DNA from: Ramlibacter sp.
GTDB lineage: Bacteria > Pseudomonadota > Gammaproteobacteria > Burkholderiales > Burkholderiaceae_C
Reading direction: 5' to 3'
Length of the DNA: 64,000 nt
Assembly: GCA_019635435.1 (NCBI GenBank)
Contig: JAHBZM010000001.1
Span: forward strand, 3,844,001 to 3,908,000
The stretch's first letter is position 1. The number at the start of each line of letters is the position of its first letter. Shown piece after piece: positions 16,572 through 27,170 of this stretch. Both the position numbers and the translations under genes were made by a program. The notes beneath the pieces are model-generated. The model was not told the origin of the DNA and searched no databases. It was given only the letters and a program-made list of their open reading frames with translations.

Positions 16572-17846
16572 TCAGGAAATCACGGTTTGGTCGACCACCC
16601 GGTCGTCGCCCAGCACGATCAGCGCGAACAGCAGCTCGTCGAGGTTGCGGGCCTGCGTGGTCTTGCGCGCCAGCAGCGGCGTGGCCTGCGGGTTGAGCAC
16701 CACGAAGTCGGCCTCGCAACCGGGCTGCAGGTTGCCCACCACGCCATCCAGCCCCAGCGCCTGCGCGGCCCCTGCCGTGTGCTGCCACCACAGGGCCTGC
16801 GGGCCCAGGCTCAGGCCGGGTTTGGTCTGGCCCTCGCGCCCCACGTAGTAGGCCGCGAGCATGGTGTGGAACGGGCTGAAGCTGGTGCCGCCGCCCACGT
16901 CGCTGGCCAGCCCGTACCTGAAGCCGATGCGGTCCGCGCCCTCGTAGTCAAAAAAGCCGCTGCCCAGGAACAGGTTGCTGGTCGGGCTCACGGCGGCGGC
17001 CGCGCCGGTGGACCGCATCAGGGCCCGGTCGTCGTCGTCAAAGTGGATGCAGTGCGCGTACACGGCGCGTTCGCGCATCAGCCCGAAGTCGTCGTAGATC
17101 GACAGGTAGCTGCGCGACTGCGGGAACAGCTCGCGCGCCCAGCGGATCTCGTCCTTGTTTTCGGCCACATGCGACTGGATCCACACATCGGGGTACCTGG
17201 CGGCCAGCTCGCCCGCGCCGCGCAGCTGCGCTTCGGAGCAGCTGGGCGCAAAGCGCGGCGTGATGGCATAGCCCAGGCGCCCCTGGCCATGCCAGCGGCC
17301 GATCAGCGTTTCGGTGTCAGCCAGGGACTGTTCGGTCTGGTCGCGCACGCCGTCGGGCGAGTGGCGGTCCTGCAGCACCTTGCCCGCGATCATGCGCAGG
17401 CCGCGCGCCTGCGACGCCGCCATGAGCGCGTCCACCGAAGCGGGGTGCGAGGTGCAGAAGGTGAGCGCGGTGGTCACGCCATGGCGCTGCAGCTCGTCGA
17501 GGAACACCGTGGCCACCTGCGCCGAATAGGCGGCGTCGGCAAAGCGTGACTCGTGGGGAAAGGTGTAGTTCTCCAGCCAGGGCAGCAGGCCCTCGGCCGG
17601 TGAGCCGATCACGTCGGTCTGCGGAAAATGGATGTGCAGGTCCACAAAGCCGGGCGCGATCAGGCGGCCCGGCAGGTGCTCGATGGCCACGCCCGGGTAG
17701 TTGGACGCGAGCGCGCTGTAGGCGCCCACGGCCCGCACCACCTGGCGGCCCGTGGCGTCCGGCCCGACGACCAGCAGGCCATCGGCCTCGTAGATCGCAG
17801 AGCGGTCATCGGCAAAACGGAGAATGGCGGCGCGGTAGGCTTTCAT
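16572..17846 (-). CDS. guaD: Guanine deaminase
   Basis: Converts guanine to xanthine and ammonia. The 424-aa protein has the amidohydrolase zinc motif PGFVDLHIHFPQ, the later SHVAEN and AHCIHF histidines and the ASDVGGGTSFS segment with the catalytic aspartate, all matching GuaD rather than other cyclic deaminases. It lies 93 bases after a BMP-type binding protein gene on the same strand, so uptake and deamination may be co-expressed. It feeds xanthine to the xanthine dehydrogenase encoded at 28236-32134. Confidence 0.96.
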   Translation of the reverse strand: MKAYRAAILRFADDRSAIYEADGLLVVGPDATGRQVVRAVGAYSALASNYPGVAIEHLPGRLIAPGFVDLHIHFPQTDVIGSPAEGLLPWLENYTFPHESRFADAAYSAQVATVFLDELQRHGVTTALTFCTSHPASVDALMAASQARGLRMIAGKVLQDRHSPDGVRDQTEQSLADTETLIGRWHGQGRLGYAITPRFAPSCSEAQLRGAGELAARYPDVWIQSHVAENKDEIRWARELFPQSRSYLSIYDDFGLMRERAVYAHCIHFDDDDRALMRSTGAAAAVSPTSNLFLGSGFFDYEGADRIGFRYGLASDVGGGTSFSPFHTMLAAYYVGREGQTKPGLSLGPQALWWQHTAGAAQALGLDGVVGNLQPGCEADFVVLNPQATPLLARKTTQARNLDELLFALIVLGDDRVVDQTVIS

Positions 17847-17939
17847 GGGGCGGGAGCTTAACCGGGGGTACGGCCCCCACGCATATGCCGTGCCGGATAA
17901 GGGCTATATCGGGCCGCTCCACACCGCCCGGGCCGCGGC

Positions 17940-19061
17940 TCAGCCCGCGATCTTGCCCTGCACGCCTTCGACCAGCCAGTTCATGTTGAGAATCTGCCCG
18001 TCGTTGAGCGTCTGGCCCGCGGGCACCTGCAGCTTGCCCTCGTTGTCCTTGATGGGCGCCACGGCGTGGAACGGGTGCAGCCGGCCGGCGCCAATGTCGC
18101 TCTGGCGGGCCAGCACCTCGTCCTGCACCGCCCTGGGTACCTTTGCGCCAAAGTGGCCGACGCGGATCATGCCCTCCTTGACGCCGCCCCAGACGCTGCC
18201 GGTCTTCCAGCTGCCGTCGAGCACGGCGCGGGCGCGCTGCGTGTAGTAGCCGCCCCACTCGTGGGTGACGGCCACGATCTGCGCGTCAGGCGCGACCTTG
18301 CGCATGTCGGAGTGGTAGGCTACGGCCATCCTGCCGCGCTCCTGCGCCGCCACCATCACGGCGGTGGAGCCGGTGTGGAAGGCGATCACGTCCACCTCCT
18401 GGTTGAACAGGCTCATGGCCGCGTCACGCTCGCGCGGCGGGTCAAACCAGGCGTTGAGCCAGACCACCTTGACCACGGCCTTCGGGTCGACCGAGCGCAT
18501 GCCCAGCGTGAAGGCATTGATGCCCTGCAGCACCTCGGGGATGGGAAAGCCCGCCACATAGCCCGCCACATGGGTACGAGTCATGCGCCCCGCGGCAATG
18601 CCGGCCAGGTAGCGGCCCTCGTAGTAGCGCGCGTTGGCCGTGGCCACATTGGGCGCGGTCCTGTAGCCGGTGATGGACTCGAACTTCACGCCCGGAAAAT
18701 CGCGCGCCACCTTGAGCGTGGGCTCCATATAACCAAAGCTGGGCGTGAAGATCAGCTGGTTGCCCTGCTGCGCCAGGTCGCGGATCACGCGCTCGGCGTC
18801 GGCGCCCTCGGGCACGTTCTCGACATAGGTGGTCTTGACCCGGTCGCCCAGCGCGGCCTGCACGGCCTTGCGGCCTTCCTCGTGCTGGCGCACCCAGCCG
18901 GCCTCGGTGAGCGGGGCGACATAGACAAAACCGATTTTCAGCGGCCCGTGCACCTTATCGGGCGGCGTGACGGTCTGCGAAATGGCGGGTGAGAAAAAAC
19001 TGGCGGCGGCGAGCGTGCAGGCCAAAGCTGAACGCAGCGAAGCGGCGAGGTTTTTGTACAT
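17940..19061 (-). CDS. BMP-family ABC transporter substrate-binding protein (orphan)
   Basis: A 373-aa periplasmic binding protein of the Bmp/Med family, which typically binds purine nucleosides or related compounds. It has a Sec signal peptide (cleavage expected after AIS near residue 28) and the family motifs VAPLTEAGW, IRDLAQQGNQLIFTPSFGYMEPT and PIPEVLQGINAFTLG. It is clearly paralogous to the protein at 22358-23515, but has no permease or ATPase genes of its own; it may share the importer at 23562-27128. It precedes guaD on the same strand, which points to a purine base or nucleoside ligand. Confidence 0.88.
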   Translation of the reverse strand: MYKNLAASLRSALACTLAAASFFSPAISQTVTPPDKVHGPLKIGFVYVAPLTEAGWVRQHEEGRKAVQAALGDRVKTTYVENVPEGADAERVIRDLAQQGNQLIFTPSFGYMEPTLKVARDFPGVKFESITGYRTAPNVATANARYYEGRYLAGIAAGRMTRTHVAGYVAGFPIPEVLQGINAFTLGMRSVDPKAVVKVVWLNAWFDPPRERDAAMSLFNQEVDVIAFHTGSTAVMVAAQERGRMAVAYHSDMRKVAPDAQIVAVTHEWGGYYTQRARAVLDGSWKTGSVWGGVKEGMIRVGHFGAKVPRAVQDEVLARQSDIGAGRLHPFHAVAPIKDNEGKLQVPAGQTLNDGQILNMNWLVEGVQGKIAG

Positions 19062-19185
19062 GGTGTTCCTCTACATGGCCCCAACAAAAAAACAGGCGCT
19101 GCGGGGCAACAGCGCCAGCCCGCATTTTAAGCCGTGGCCCGCAGGTGCCTAGAATCAAGGCCCTTCGCTTCGCCTGCCCCCCTGC

Positions 19186-19956
19186 ATGTCATTCGTACCG
19201 CCCGCCCCGCCCCGCTCTGTTGACGACCTGGCGCGTGTCACGCCCCAAGGCCTGCAGGCCCTGCTGGCCGGCGGCCCCGCGCAGGCGCTGCCCTGGGTCT
19301 CGGCCGCGGCGCGGCTGGGCCTGGCCGAGGCGCAGGCGGTGCTGGGCCAGTGGCTGCTCGACGGCCACGGCGTGGCGCGCGATGCGGTGGCCGCCTTCCA
19401 GTGGTTTCTCAAGGCCGCGCGGCAAGGCCACGCCATGGGCATGACCATGGCCGGGCGCTGCCTGGAGAACGGCTGGGGCACGGCGCCCGACCTGGTGGCC
19501 GCCACCGGCTGGTACCAGCAGGCCGCCGAGCGGGGCCTGGACGTGGGGATGTACAACTACGCCAACCAGCTGGCCTCGGGCAAGGCCGTGCCACAGGACC
19601 ACCGCAAGGCCCTGGGCTGGTACAGCCAGGCCGCGAGCCTGGGCCACGCCAAGTCCATGACCAAGGCGGGCCGCTACTTTGAAGACGGGCTGGTGGTGCC
19701 GCAGGACCTGTCGCTCGCGTTCAGCAGCTACCGCCAGGCGGCCGAGGGCGGCGACTTCCGTGGCCAGTTCTGCTACGCAGGCATGCTGGCCGCGCAGGGG
19801 CAGGTCGAGCAGGCGCTGCACTGGCTGCGCAAGGTGCCCGAAACCGCGACCCCCGGCTTCATGGCCGAGGCCGGGCGCCTGCTGCTCGACTCACCCCATG
19901 AAGCGGTGCGGCAGGTCGGCCAGGACATGCTGGACCGCGTGACCCACGCGGGGTGA
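19186..19956 (+). CDS. Sel1-repeat (TPR-like) protein
   Basis: A 256-aa protein made mostly of Sel1-like helical repeats of about 36 residues, recognisable as repeated A-x-x-x-L/G-x-x-x-x-x-G-x-G-V-x-x-D-x-x-x-A-x-x-W-type blocks from about residue 45 to 220 (for example WLLDGHGVARDAVAAFQWF and YFEDGLVVPQDLSLAF). No signal peptide is visible, so it is probably cytoplasmic. Sel1 repeats are protein-interaction scaffolds. The gene stands alone on the plus strand between purine genes on the minus strand; no specific role can be inferred. Confidence 0.85.
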   Translation: MSFVPPAPPRSVDDLARVTPQGLQALLAGGPAQALPWVSAAARLGLAEAQAVLGQWLLDGHGVARDAVAAFQWFLKAARQGHAMGMTMAGRCLENGWGTAPDLVAATGWYQQAAERGLDVGMYNYANQLASGKAVPQDHRKALGWYSQAASLGHAKSMTKAGRYFEDGLVVPQDLSLAFSSYRQAAEGGDFRGQFCYAGMLAAQGQVEQALHWLRKVPETATPGFMAEAGRLLLDSPHEAVRQVGQDMLDRVTHAG

Positions 19957-19992
19957 CGCGGCGGCTGCCCTTGCGACAGCCGTGTGCGGGCG

Positions 19993-21033
19993 TCAGGCCG
20001 CCGCCGCGAAGCACGCGTCCAGCTGGTCCTGCCAGGCACGCCGCACGCTGGCGTCCACAAAGGCGGCCTCGAAGCTGTTGCGCGCCAGCTGGTAGGCCTG
20101 CTGCGCCGCCAGTCCCGTGGCGGCAAAGGTTTGCGTGAAGTTCTCGTTGAGGTAGCCGCCAAAGTAGGCGGGGTCGTCGGAGTTGACGGTGGCCACCAGG
20201 CCGGCGTCCAGCAGCGCACCGAGGTTGTGGTCGGCCAGCGAGGGGAACACGCACAGCTTGAGGTTGGACAGCGGGCACACCGTGAGCGGGATGCGGTCCT
20301 GCGCCAGCCGCTTCATGAGGGCCGGGTCCTTGGTGGACTGCACGCCATGGTCGATGCGCTCGACTTTCAGCAGGTCCAGCGCGGTCCACACATAGGCGGG
20401 CGGGCCTTCCTCGCCGGCATGGGCCACCAGGTGAAGGCCCAGCTCGCGGCAGCGCGCGAACACCCGTGCAAACTTTTCGGGCGGGTGCCCGACCTCGCTG
20501 GAGTCCAGCCCCACGCCGATGAACCGGTCGCGGTAAGGCAGCGCCTGCTCCAGCGTTTCAAACGCGTCTTCCTCGCTCAGGTGGCGCAGAAAGCACAGGA
20601 TCAGCGACGCACTCACGCCCAGCTGCGCGCGCGCGTCCACACAGGCCCGGTGCAGGCCGTTGACCACGGTGGCCATGCTGACCCCGCGCGCCGTGTGGGT
20701 CTGGGGGTCAAAGAACATTTCGGTGTGCAGCACATGGTCGGCCTGCGCACGCCGCAGGTAAGCCCAGGCCATGTCGTAAAAATCCTGTTCCTTGAGCAGC
20801 ACGCTGGCGCCCGCGTAATAGGTGTCCAGGAAGCTTTGCAGGTTGGTGAAGGCATAGGCCTGGCGAAGCGCGTCCACGCTCGCATACGGCAGGGCCACGC
20901 CATTGCGCTGTGCCAGCGCAAAGATCAGCTCGGGCTCCAGCGAGCCCTCGATGTGCATGTGCAGCTCGGCCTTGGGCATCTGGCGCAGCAGGGCCGGCAG
21001 GCGGTCGGCGGCAATGGGGGGAACGGCAATCAT
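19993..21033 (-). CDS. Adenine deaminase (adenosine deaminase family, type 2)
   Basis: A 346-aa amidohydrolase of the adenosine deaminase superfamily. Zinc-site motifs are present: PKAELHMHIEGSLEPE, HAGEEGPP, DHGVQS and the catalytic VNSDDPAYFGGY. The sequence resembles Pseudomonas PA0148-type proteins, which were shown to act on adenine rather than adenosine, so hypoxanthine formation from adenine is the best call; adenosine deaminase activity remains possible. The open frame begins one codon earlier with TTG, but ATG at 21033 is preferred; it overlaps the stop codon of a small upstream frame (TGATG). Fits the purine island. Confidence 0.88.
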   Translation of the reverse strand: MIAVPPIAADRLPALLRQMPKAELHMHIEGSLEPELIFALAQRNGVALPYASVDALRQAYAFTNLQSFLDTYYAGASVLLKEQDFYDMAWAYLRRAQADHVLHTEMFFDPQTHTARGVSMATVVNGLHRACVDARAQLGVSASLILCFLRHLSEEDAFETLEQALPYRDRFIGVGLDSSEVGHPPEKFARVFARCRELGLHLVAHAGEEGPPAYVWTALDLLKVERIDHGVQSTKDPALMKRLAQDRIPLTVCPLSNLKLCVFPSLADHNLGALLDAGLVATVNSDDPAYFGGYLNENFTQTFAATGLAAQQAYQLARNSFEAAFVDASVRRAWQDQLDACFAAAA

Positions 21034-21164
21034 CAACAGACTCCAAAGGTAATGCCCAGGTTCTTGAGGTGGCGGCGGTAGGCCGACGAGGCCTTGTCCG
21101 CCGCTGGCGCACAGGCCACTTCATTCGCCAGCGCCGCAGGGTGCCCATGGCGCTGTTCAATCAT
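21033..21164 (-). CDS. Possible small coupled gene or leader peptide before the adenine deaminase
   Basis: A 43-codon frame beginning ATGATTGAACAG and ending ...HLKNLGITFGVC, whose TGA overlaps the ATG of the deaminase gene by one base (TGATG). The overlap and the reasonable amino-acid composition suggest it is translated. No family is recognised. It could be a short coupled protein, a leader peptide, or the remaining C-terminus of a once larger gene. The evidence is only positional. Confidence 0.35.
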   Translation of the reverse strand: MIEQRHGHPAALANEVACAPAADKASSAYRRHLKNLGITFGVC

Positions 21165-21194
21165 GAGGTTTTCGCGGGTTCTCTTTCAAGGTGA

Positions 21195-21394
21195 TTGTCT
21201 GGCAAGATTGTCCACGAACGGGAGGCTGGATGGACTTGCCGTGGAGGACAAGAAGCGGAACGGCTGATTCCGCAGCAAGCTGCTGAGGATATTTTCGAGA
21301 CGCCAAAGATTTGATTGTTCTGATCGAAGAAGATCTCAGCAGAATTGCCAGTCTGCATGGGGATGCAATCAGACTTCTGAATAGAGTGCCATGA
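21195..21394 (+). pseudogene. Probable frameshifted small gene upstream of fic
   Basis: Two adjoining frames read together as one plausible small protein. The first (bases 21195-21314, possible TTG start) ends ...AERLIPQQAAEDIFETPKI-stop. The second (21287-21394) reads DLIVLIEEDLSRIASLHGDA and ends RLLNRVP-stop. Joining them with a -1 shift near base 21308 gives about 66 continuous, well-formed residues. The final TGA overlaps the ATG of fic (ATGA), the classic spacing of an antitoxin gene before its toxin. So this may be a broken, or programmed-frameshift, antitoxin or partner. No known antitoxin family was recognised; a sequencing error is also possible. Confidence 0.4.
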
Positions 21395-22029
21395 CCAACC
21401 GCTACCAGACCACAGGGGCCGAAGGCGAGTTCGAGCCGGGCTCGAATGAACGGGTGCTACGCAATCTGGCCGGCATCACCTCGCCCGATGACATGGACAC
21501 GCTGGAACTGCAACTGTTGGGGGATTTGTACGAGGAGGTGCTGCTGAACGACTTCCCGAACCGGGCCCTGAGCGTGACAGACCTCAGGCGTTGGCACCGC
21601 CTGTGGCTTGGCAATGTGTACCCGTGGGCGGGAAAAGAGCGCTCAGTGAACCTGGGTAAGGACGGGTTTCAGTTCGCCACTGCCGGGCTGCTGCCTGGCT
21701 TGCTGGACGAATTCGAACGCAGGTACCTGAAGCCCTGGACACCCTGTGGGCGCCTGGCGCCCGAAGAATTGGTGAATTCAATCGCCGTCACCCACGTGGA
21801 ATTGATCGTGATTCACCCCTTCCGGGAGGGCAACGGGCGCTTGTCGCGTCTGCTGGCCGACGTGATGGCCGTTCAGGCCGGGCACGAGCCGCTGGATTAC
21901 AGCGGATGGGAGCAGCACAAGTCCGTGTACATCGCAGCCATTCATGCCGGGTTTTCGGGTGACTATGGCCCCATGTGCACGTTGGTGGCCAGCGCCATGG
22001 AGGCCGGCGACCCAGCCTCAACGGGCTAG
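21391..22029 (+). CDS. fic: Fic/DOC-family AMP-transferase-like protein
   Basis: A 212-aa protein with an intact Fic active-site motif HPFREGNGR at residues 142-150, so it should be able to transfer AMP (or a related group) from a nucleotide onto a target protein. No inhibitory [ST]xxxE[GN] motif is visible in its own N-terminus, which suggests a class I type protein controlled by a separate antitoxin. Candidate partners are the broken frame immediately upstream (21195-21394) and the small convergent gene at 22018-22182. Slightly lower G+C than the flanking purine genes suggests acquisition by transfer. Confidence 0.88.
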   Translation: MTNRYQTTGAEGEFEPGSNERVLRNLAGITSPDDMDTLELQLLGDLYEEVLLNDFPNRALSVTDLRRWHRLWLGNVYPWAGKERSVNLGKDGFQFATAGLLPGLLDEFERRYLKPWTPCGRLAPEELVNSIAVTHVELIVIHPFREGNGRLSRLLADVMAVQAGHEPLDYSGWEQHKSVYIAAIHAGFSGDYGPMCTLVASAMEAGDPASTG

Positions 22030-22182
22030 CTTGATATGCGGGAAACGCAGCGAGTTCTGCTTCAGTTGCTGCTCCAGCTGTGCCACGCTGCGCCCCGTTT
22101 CCACGGCGGTGGAACTGGCCACGGCGCGCACGATGGCTTTGCGGCTGGGGCGCGTGGGCAGGGGCTGTGCGATTTGGGGCAT
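22018..22182 (-). CDS. Small protein convergent with fic; candidate antitoxin
   Basis: A 54-aa frame (MPQIAQPLPTRPSRKAIV...) overlapping the 3' end of fic by 12 bases on the opposite strand. Residues 23-30 read SSTAVETG, close to the [ST]xxxE[GN] helix motif by which Fic antitoxins block the ATP site (Ser24, Glu28, but Thr29 instead of Gly/Asn). The ribosome binding site is weak, and convergent orientation is not usual for a Fic antitoxin. The call is an inference from motif and position only. Confidence 0.4.
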   Translation of the reverse strand: MPQIAQPLPTRPSRKAIVRAVASSTAVETGRSVAQLEQQLKQNSLRFPHIKLAR

Positions 22183-22313
22183 GGTGGAGATTTTATCGGA
22201 GTCGCAGGGCAACTTGAAGGGGCTTGCGCATGATCCAGCCCCGCGGCTCGAACGGGCCACCCAGAACCGCATGATGCCCTGTCGCTTACTGCGGCTGGCG
22301 TTCAGGACTCCGC

Positions 22314-22338
22314 AAAAAAAGGCCGCCCACGGGCGGCC
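22314..22338 (-). terminator. Rho-independent terminator of the BMP/ABC operon
   Basis: Read on the minus strand, GGCCGCC and GGCGGCC pair around a four-base loop (22321-22338), followed directly by seven T residues (A run at 22314-22320 on the plus strand). It lies 20 bases after the stop codon of the BMP lipoprotein gene, the last gene of the ABC transporter operon. Confidence 0.85.
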
Positions 22339-22357
22339 CCTTGATGCATCTCCTGGC

Positions 22358-23515
22358 TTACTTCTTGTCGCCAGGCACCTTGCCTTCCACGCCCTTGACG
22401 TAGAAGTTGATGCCGCCCAGGAACTTGTCGTCGGCCACGGCGTCTTTCGCCACCACCACCTTGCCGGTGTTGTCGGTGATCGGGCCCTTCCAGATCGAGA
22501 AGCTGCCGTCCTTCAGGCCGGCCTTGACCTCGTCGATCTTCTTCTTGGTTTCGTCGGGCACGTCGGCGGCGATGGACACCATGTCGATCGCGCCTTCCTT
22601 GACGCCCCACCAGCTCTGGCCGGTGGTCCACTTGCCGTCCAGCGCGTCACGCACGGCCTTGATGTAGTACGGGCCCCAGTTGATCACGGCCGAGCCCAGG
22701 TGGGCCTTGGGGCCGTAGGCGGTCATGTCGCTGTCCCAGCCGAAGGCGCGCTTGTTCATCTTCTCGGCGGTCTGCAGCACGGCCGACGAGTCGGTGTTCT
22801 GCATCAGCACGTCGGCGCCGCCGTTGATCAGCGCGGTGGCGGCTTCGGTTTCCTTGGGCGGGTTGAACCATTCATTGACCCACACCACCTTGGTCTTGAC
22901 CTTGGGGTTGACCGACTGCGCGCCCAGCGTGAAGCTGTTGATGTTGCGCACCACTTCAGGAATTGGAATGGAGGCCACCACGCCCAGCGTGTTGGACTTG
23001 GTCATCTTGCCGGCGATCACGCCGGCCATGTAGGCGCCTTCGTAGGTGCGGCTGTCGTAGGTGCGCATGTTCTCGGCGGTCTTGTAGCCGGTCGCATGCT
23101 CGAACTTGACGTCCTTGTTGTCGGCGGCGACCTTGAGCATGGGCTCCATGTAGCCAAAGGTGATGCCGAAGATCAGCTTGTTGCCCTGGGCCGCCATGTC
23201 GCGGATCACGCGCTCGGCGTCGGCCGACTCGGGCACCTTCTCGACGAAGCTGGTGGCCACCTTGTCGCCAAATTCCTTTTCAACGGCCTTGCGGCCGTTG
23301 TCATGGGCAAAGGTCCAGCCGCCGTCACCCACCGGGCCCACATAGGCAAAGGCCACCTTCAGCGGCTCGGGCTTGGGCGCAGGTGCAGGCGCGGCCGCCG
23401 CCGGGGCCGGCGCGGGCGCGGGCTCTTCCTTCTTGCCGCAACCCACCAGGGCTGCCGCCGCCACCGCGGACAAGGCCGCCACTTGGAGCAGGGAACGTTT
23501 CGTCAGATCAGTCAT
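22358..23515 (-). CDS. BMP-family nucleoside-type ABC transporter binding lipoprotein
   Basis: A 385-aa lipoprotein: signal sequence with lipobox LVGC (Cys26), an Ala/Pro/Glu-rich linker, then a Bmp/Med-type ligand domain with VGPVGDGGWTFAHDNG, IRDMAAQGNKLIFGITFGYMEP and IPIPEVVRNINSFTLGAQ. Relatives bind purine nucleosides or bases. It is the last gene of an operon with two permeases and a double ATPase. The start at 23515 is chosen because it opens the signal sequence (MTDLTKRSLLQ) and has AAGGACCTGAC upstream. Closely related to the orphan binding protein at 17940-19061. Confidence 0.92.
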   Translation of the reverse strand: MTDLTKRSLLQVAALSAVAAAALVGCGKKEEPAPAPAPAAAAPAPAPKPEPLKVAFAYVGPVGDGGWTFAHDNGRKAVEKEFGDKVATSFVEKVPESADAERVIRDMAAQGNKLIFGITFGYMEPMLKVAADNKDVKFEHATGYKTAENMRTYDSRTYEGAYMAGVIAGKMTKSNTLGVVASIPIPEVVRNINSFTLGAQSVNPKVKTKVVWVNEWFNPPKETEAATALINGGADVLMQNTDSSAVLQTAEKMNKRAFGWDSDMTAYGPKAHLGSAVINWGPYYIKAVRDALDGKWTTGQSWWGVKEGAIDMVSIAADVPDETKKKIDEVKAGLKDGSFSIWKGPITDNTGKVVVAKDAVADDKFLGGINFYVKGVEGKVPGDKK

Positions 23516-23561
23516 GTCAGGTCCTTCTTTGAGGGGGTTGCGACAGTTGGTGAAAAAAAGA

Positions 23562-24482
23562 TTATGAACCGGGGTAGAACGGCTTTCCAAGCGACGCGGG
23601 CATATTGATGCGAATCCACGCGGGATTGCGCGAGATCAACGCCAGCACCACGATGGTGGCGATGTAAGGCAACATGGTTAAAAACTGGCTCGGCACCTGC
23701 ACGCCCACGCCCTGCAGGTGGAACTGCAGCATGGTCACGCCGCCAAACAGGTAGGCCCCGAGCAACACCCGTGCCGGGCGCCACGTGGCAAAGGTGGTCA
23801 GCGCCAGCGCGATCCAGCCCTTGCCAGCCACCATGCCCTCGACCCACAGCGGCGTGTAGATCACCGAGATGTAGGCCCCCGCGAGCCCGCACAGCGCGCC
23901 ACCGGCCACCACGGCGGCCAGCCGGATGCGCCGCACCGGGTAACCCAGCGCGTGGGCCGATTCGGGCGACTCGCCCACCGAGCGCAGGACCAGGCCGGTG
24001 CGCGAGCGGTAGAGGAACCAGATCAGCCCCGCCACCAGCGCCATGGCCGCGTACACCATGGGGTGCTGGCGGAACAGCGCCGGCCCCAGCAGCGGGATGT
24101 CGCCCAGCAGCGGGATCGAGAAATGCGGGCGCTCGGGCAGCTTCTCCTGCACGTATTTGATGCCGGCGAAGGCCGAGAAGCCCGCGCCAAACAGGCTCAG
24201 CGCCAGCCCGGTCGCGTACTGGTTGGTGTTGAGCCAGATCACCAGCAGGCCAAAGGCGGCGGCCAGCAGGGCCCCGGCCCCCATGCCGGCGGCAAAGCCC
24301 ATCCAGTCGTTGCCGGTGTGCACCACGGTGGCAAACCCGGCCACCGCGGCGCACAGCATCATGCCCTCGGCGCCCAGGTTGACGATGCCGGCTTTTTCGT
24401 TGATCAGCAGGCCCAGCGCGGCAATGGCGAGCACGGTGCCCGCGTTGAGCGTGGCGGCCAGGAGCAAGGCGTAGGATTCCAT
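23562..24482 (-). CDS. ABC transporter permease, purine/nucleoside importer
   Basis: A 306-aa integral membrane protein of the branched-chain/ribose-type permease superfamily, as in BmpA-linked nucleoside importers (YufQ/NupQ class). It shows the typical NEKAGIVNLGAEGMML motif near the second helix and the EAA-like coupling segment SVGESPESAHALGYPV that contacts the ATPase. Eight or nine hydrophobic helices are evident. Its ATG overlaps the TAA of the preceding permease gene by one base (TAATG). Confidence 0.9.
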   Translation of the reverse strand: MESYALLLAATLNAGTVLAIAALGLLINEKAGIVNLGAEGMMLCAAVAGFATVVHTGNDWMGFAAGMGAGALLAAAFGLLVIWLNTNQYATGLALSLFGAGFSAFAGIKYVQEKLPERPHFSIPLLGDIPLLGPALFRQHPMVYAAMALVAGLIWFLYRSRTGLVLRSVGESPESAHALGYPVRRIRLAAVVAGGALCGLAGAYISVIYTPLWVEGMVAGKGWIALALTTFATWRPARVLLGAYLFGGVTMLQFHLQGVGVQVPSQFLTMLPYIATIVVLALISRNPAWIRINMPASLGKPFYPGS

Positions 24483-25547
24483 TACTGTGCGCCTTTCACG
24501 GTGAGGGAGGGCATGAAACGCAGGCGGTAGACGATCAGCGTGTCGCAGGCCAGCAGCGTGAACAGCAGCAGGCCCTGGAACACGCCCGTGAGCGATTTGG
24601 GCAGCCCCAGGCGCGACTGCGCGAGTTCGCCGCCGATGTAGAACATGCTCATGAGAATGGCCGAGAACACCATGCCCACCGGGTGCAGCCGACCCACAAA
24701 GGCCACGATGATGGCGGCAAAGCCATAGCCCGCGGGCACATAGGGCGTGAGCTGGCCGATGGGCCCGGCCACCTCGAGCGCGCCGGCCAGGCCGGCCGCG
24801 CCGCCCGAGGTCAGCAGCGCGATCCACAGCGCCTTGCGCGACGAGAAGCCCGCATAGCGCGCCGCCGCCGGTGCCAGCCCGCCCACCTGCTGGGCAAAGC
24901 CGGCGCGCGTGCGGAACAGGAACACCCACAGCGCGGCCGCGCCGCCCAGCGCCAGCAGCAGGCCGATGCTCACGCGCGAGCCGGCCATGAGCCGCGGAAT
25001 CTGCGTGACCGCCTCGAAGGTCTTGGACTGCGGAAAGTTGTAGCCCGCCGGGTCTTTCCACGGGCCATAGACCAGGTAGCTCAGCACCATGTCGGCCACA
25101 TAGACCAGCATCAGGCTCACCAGGATTTCATTGGCGCTGAATTTGTCGCGCAGCAGCGCCGTGATGCCGGCCCAGACCATGCCGCCCAGAATGCCCGACA
25201 GCAGGATGGCAATGACGATCCAGCCGCCGGTGGTCTTGTCGGCCAGCAGCGCCACGCCGCCCGCGAACACGGCGCCGATCACGAACTGCCCCTCGGCACC
25301 AATGTTCCAGACGTTGGAGCGGAAGCACACCGACAGGCCCAGCGCGATGATGAGCAGCGGCGTGGCCTTGACCATCAGCTCGCCCAGCGCGTAAGACGAC
25401 TTGACCGGCTCCCAGAAAAACACCTGCAGGCCCTTGACCGGGTCCTTGCCCAGCGCGGCAAACAGCAGCACGCCAATCACCACGGTGATGGCCAGCGCCA
25501 GCAGCGGCGAGCCCAGGCTCCACCAGCGCGACGCCTGCGGGCGCGGT

Positions 25548-25561
<14 letters not shown>
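24482..25561 (-). CDS. ABC transporter permease, purine/nucleoside importer
   Basis: A 359-aa integral membrane protein (YufP/NupP class), partner of the permease it overlaps. Typical segments are FRSNVWNIGAEGQFVIGA and the coupling region VGGLAPAAARYAGFSSRK. The start MLKLEPRPQ at 25561 lies 14 bases inside the 3' end of the ATPase gene; longer upstream frames lack family support. Together the two permeases form the heteromeric transmembrane channel of the importer. Confidence 0.9.
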
Positions 25562-27128
<1,567 letters not shown>

Positions 27129-27170
27129 GGGGTTTGTCTCTCTTTGCTTATCGGTATTTTTGGGTGGGAA

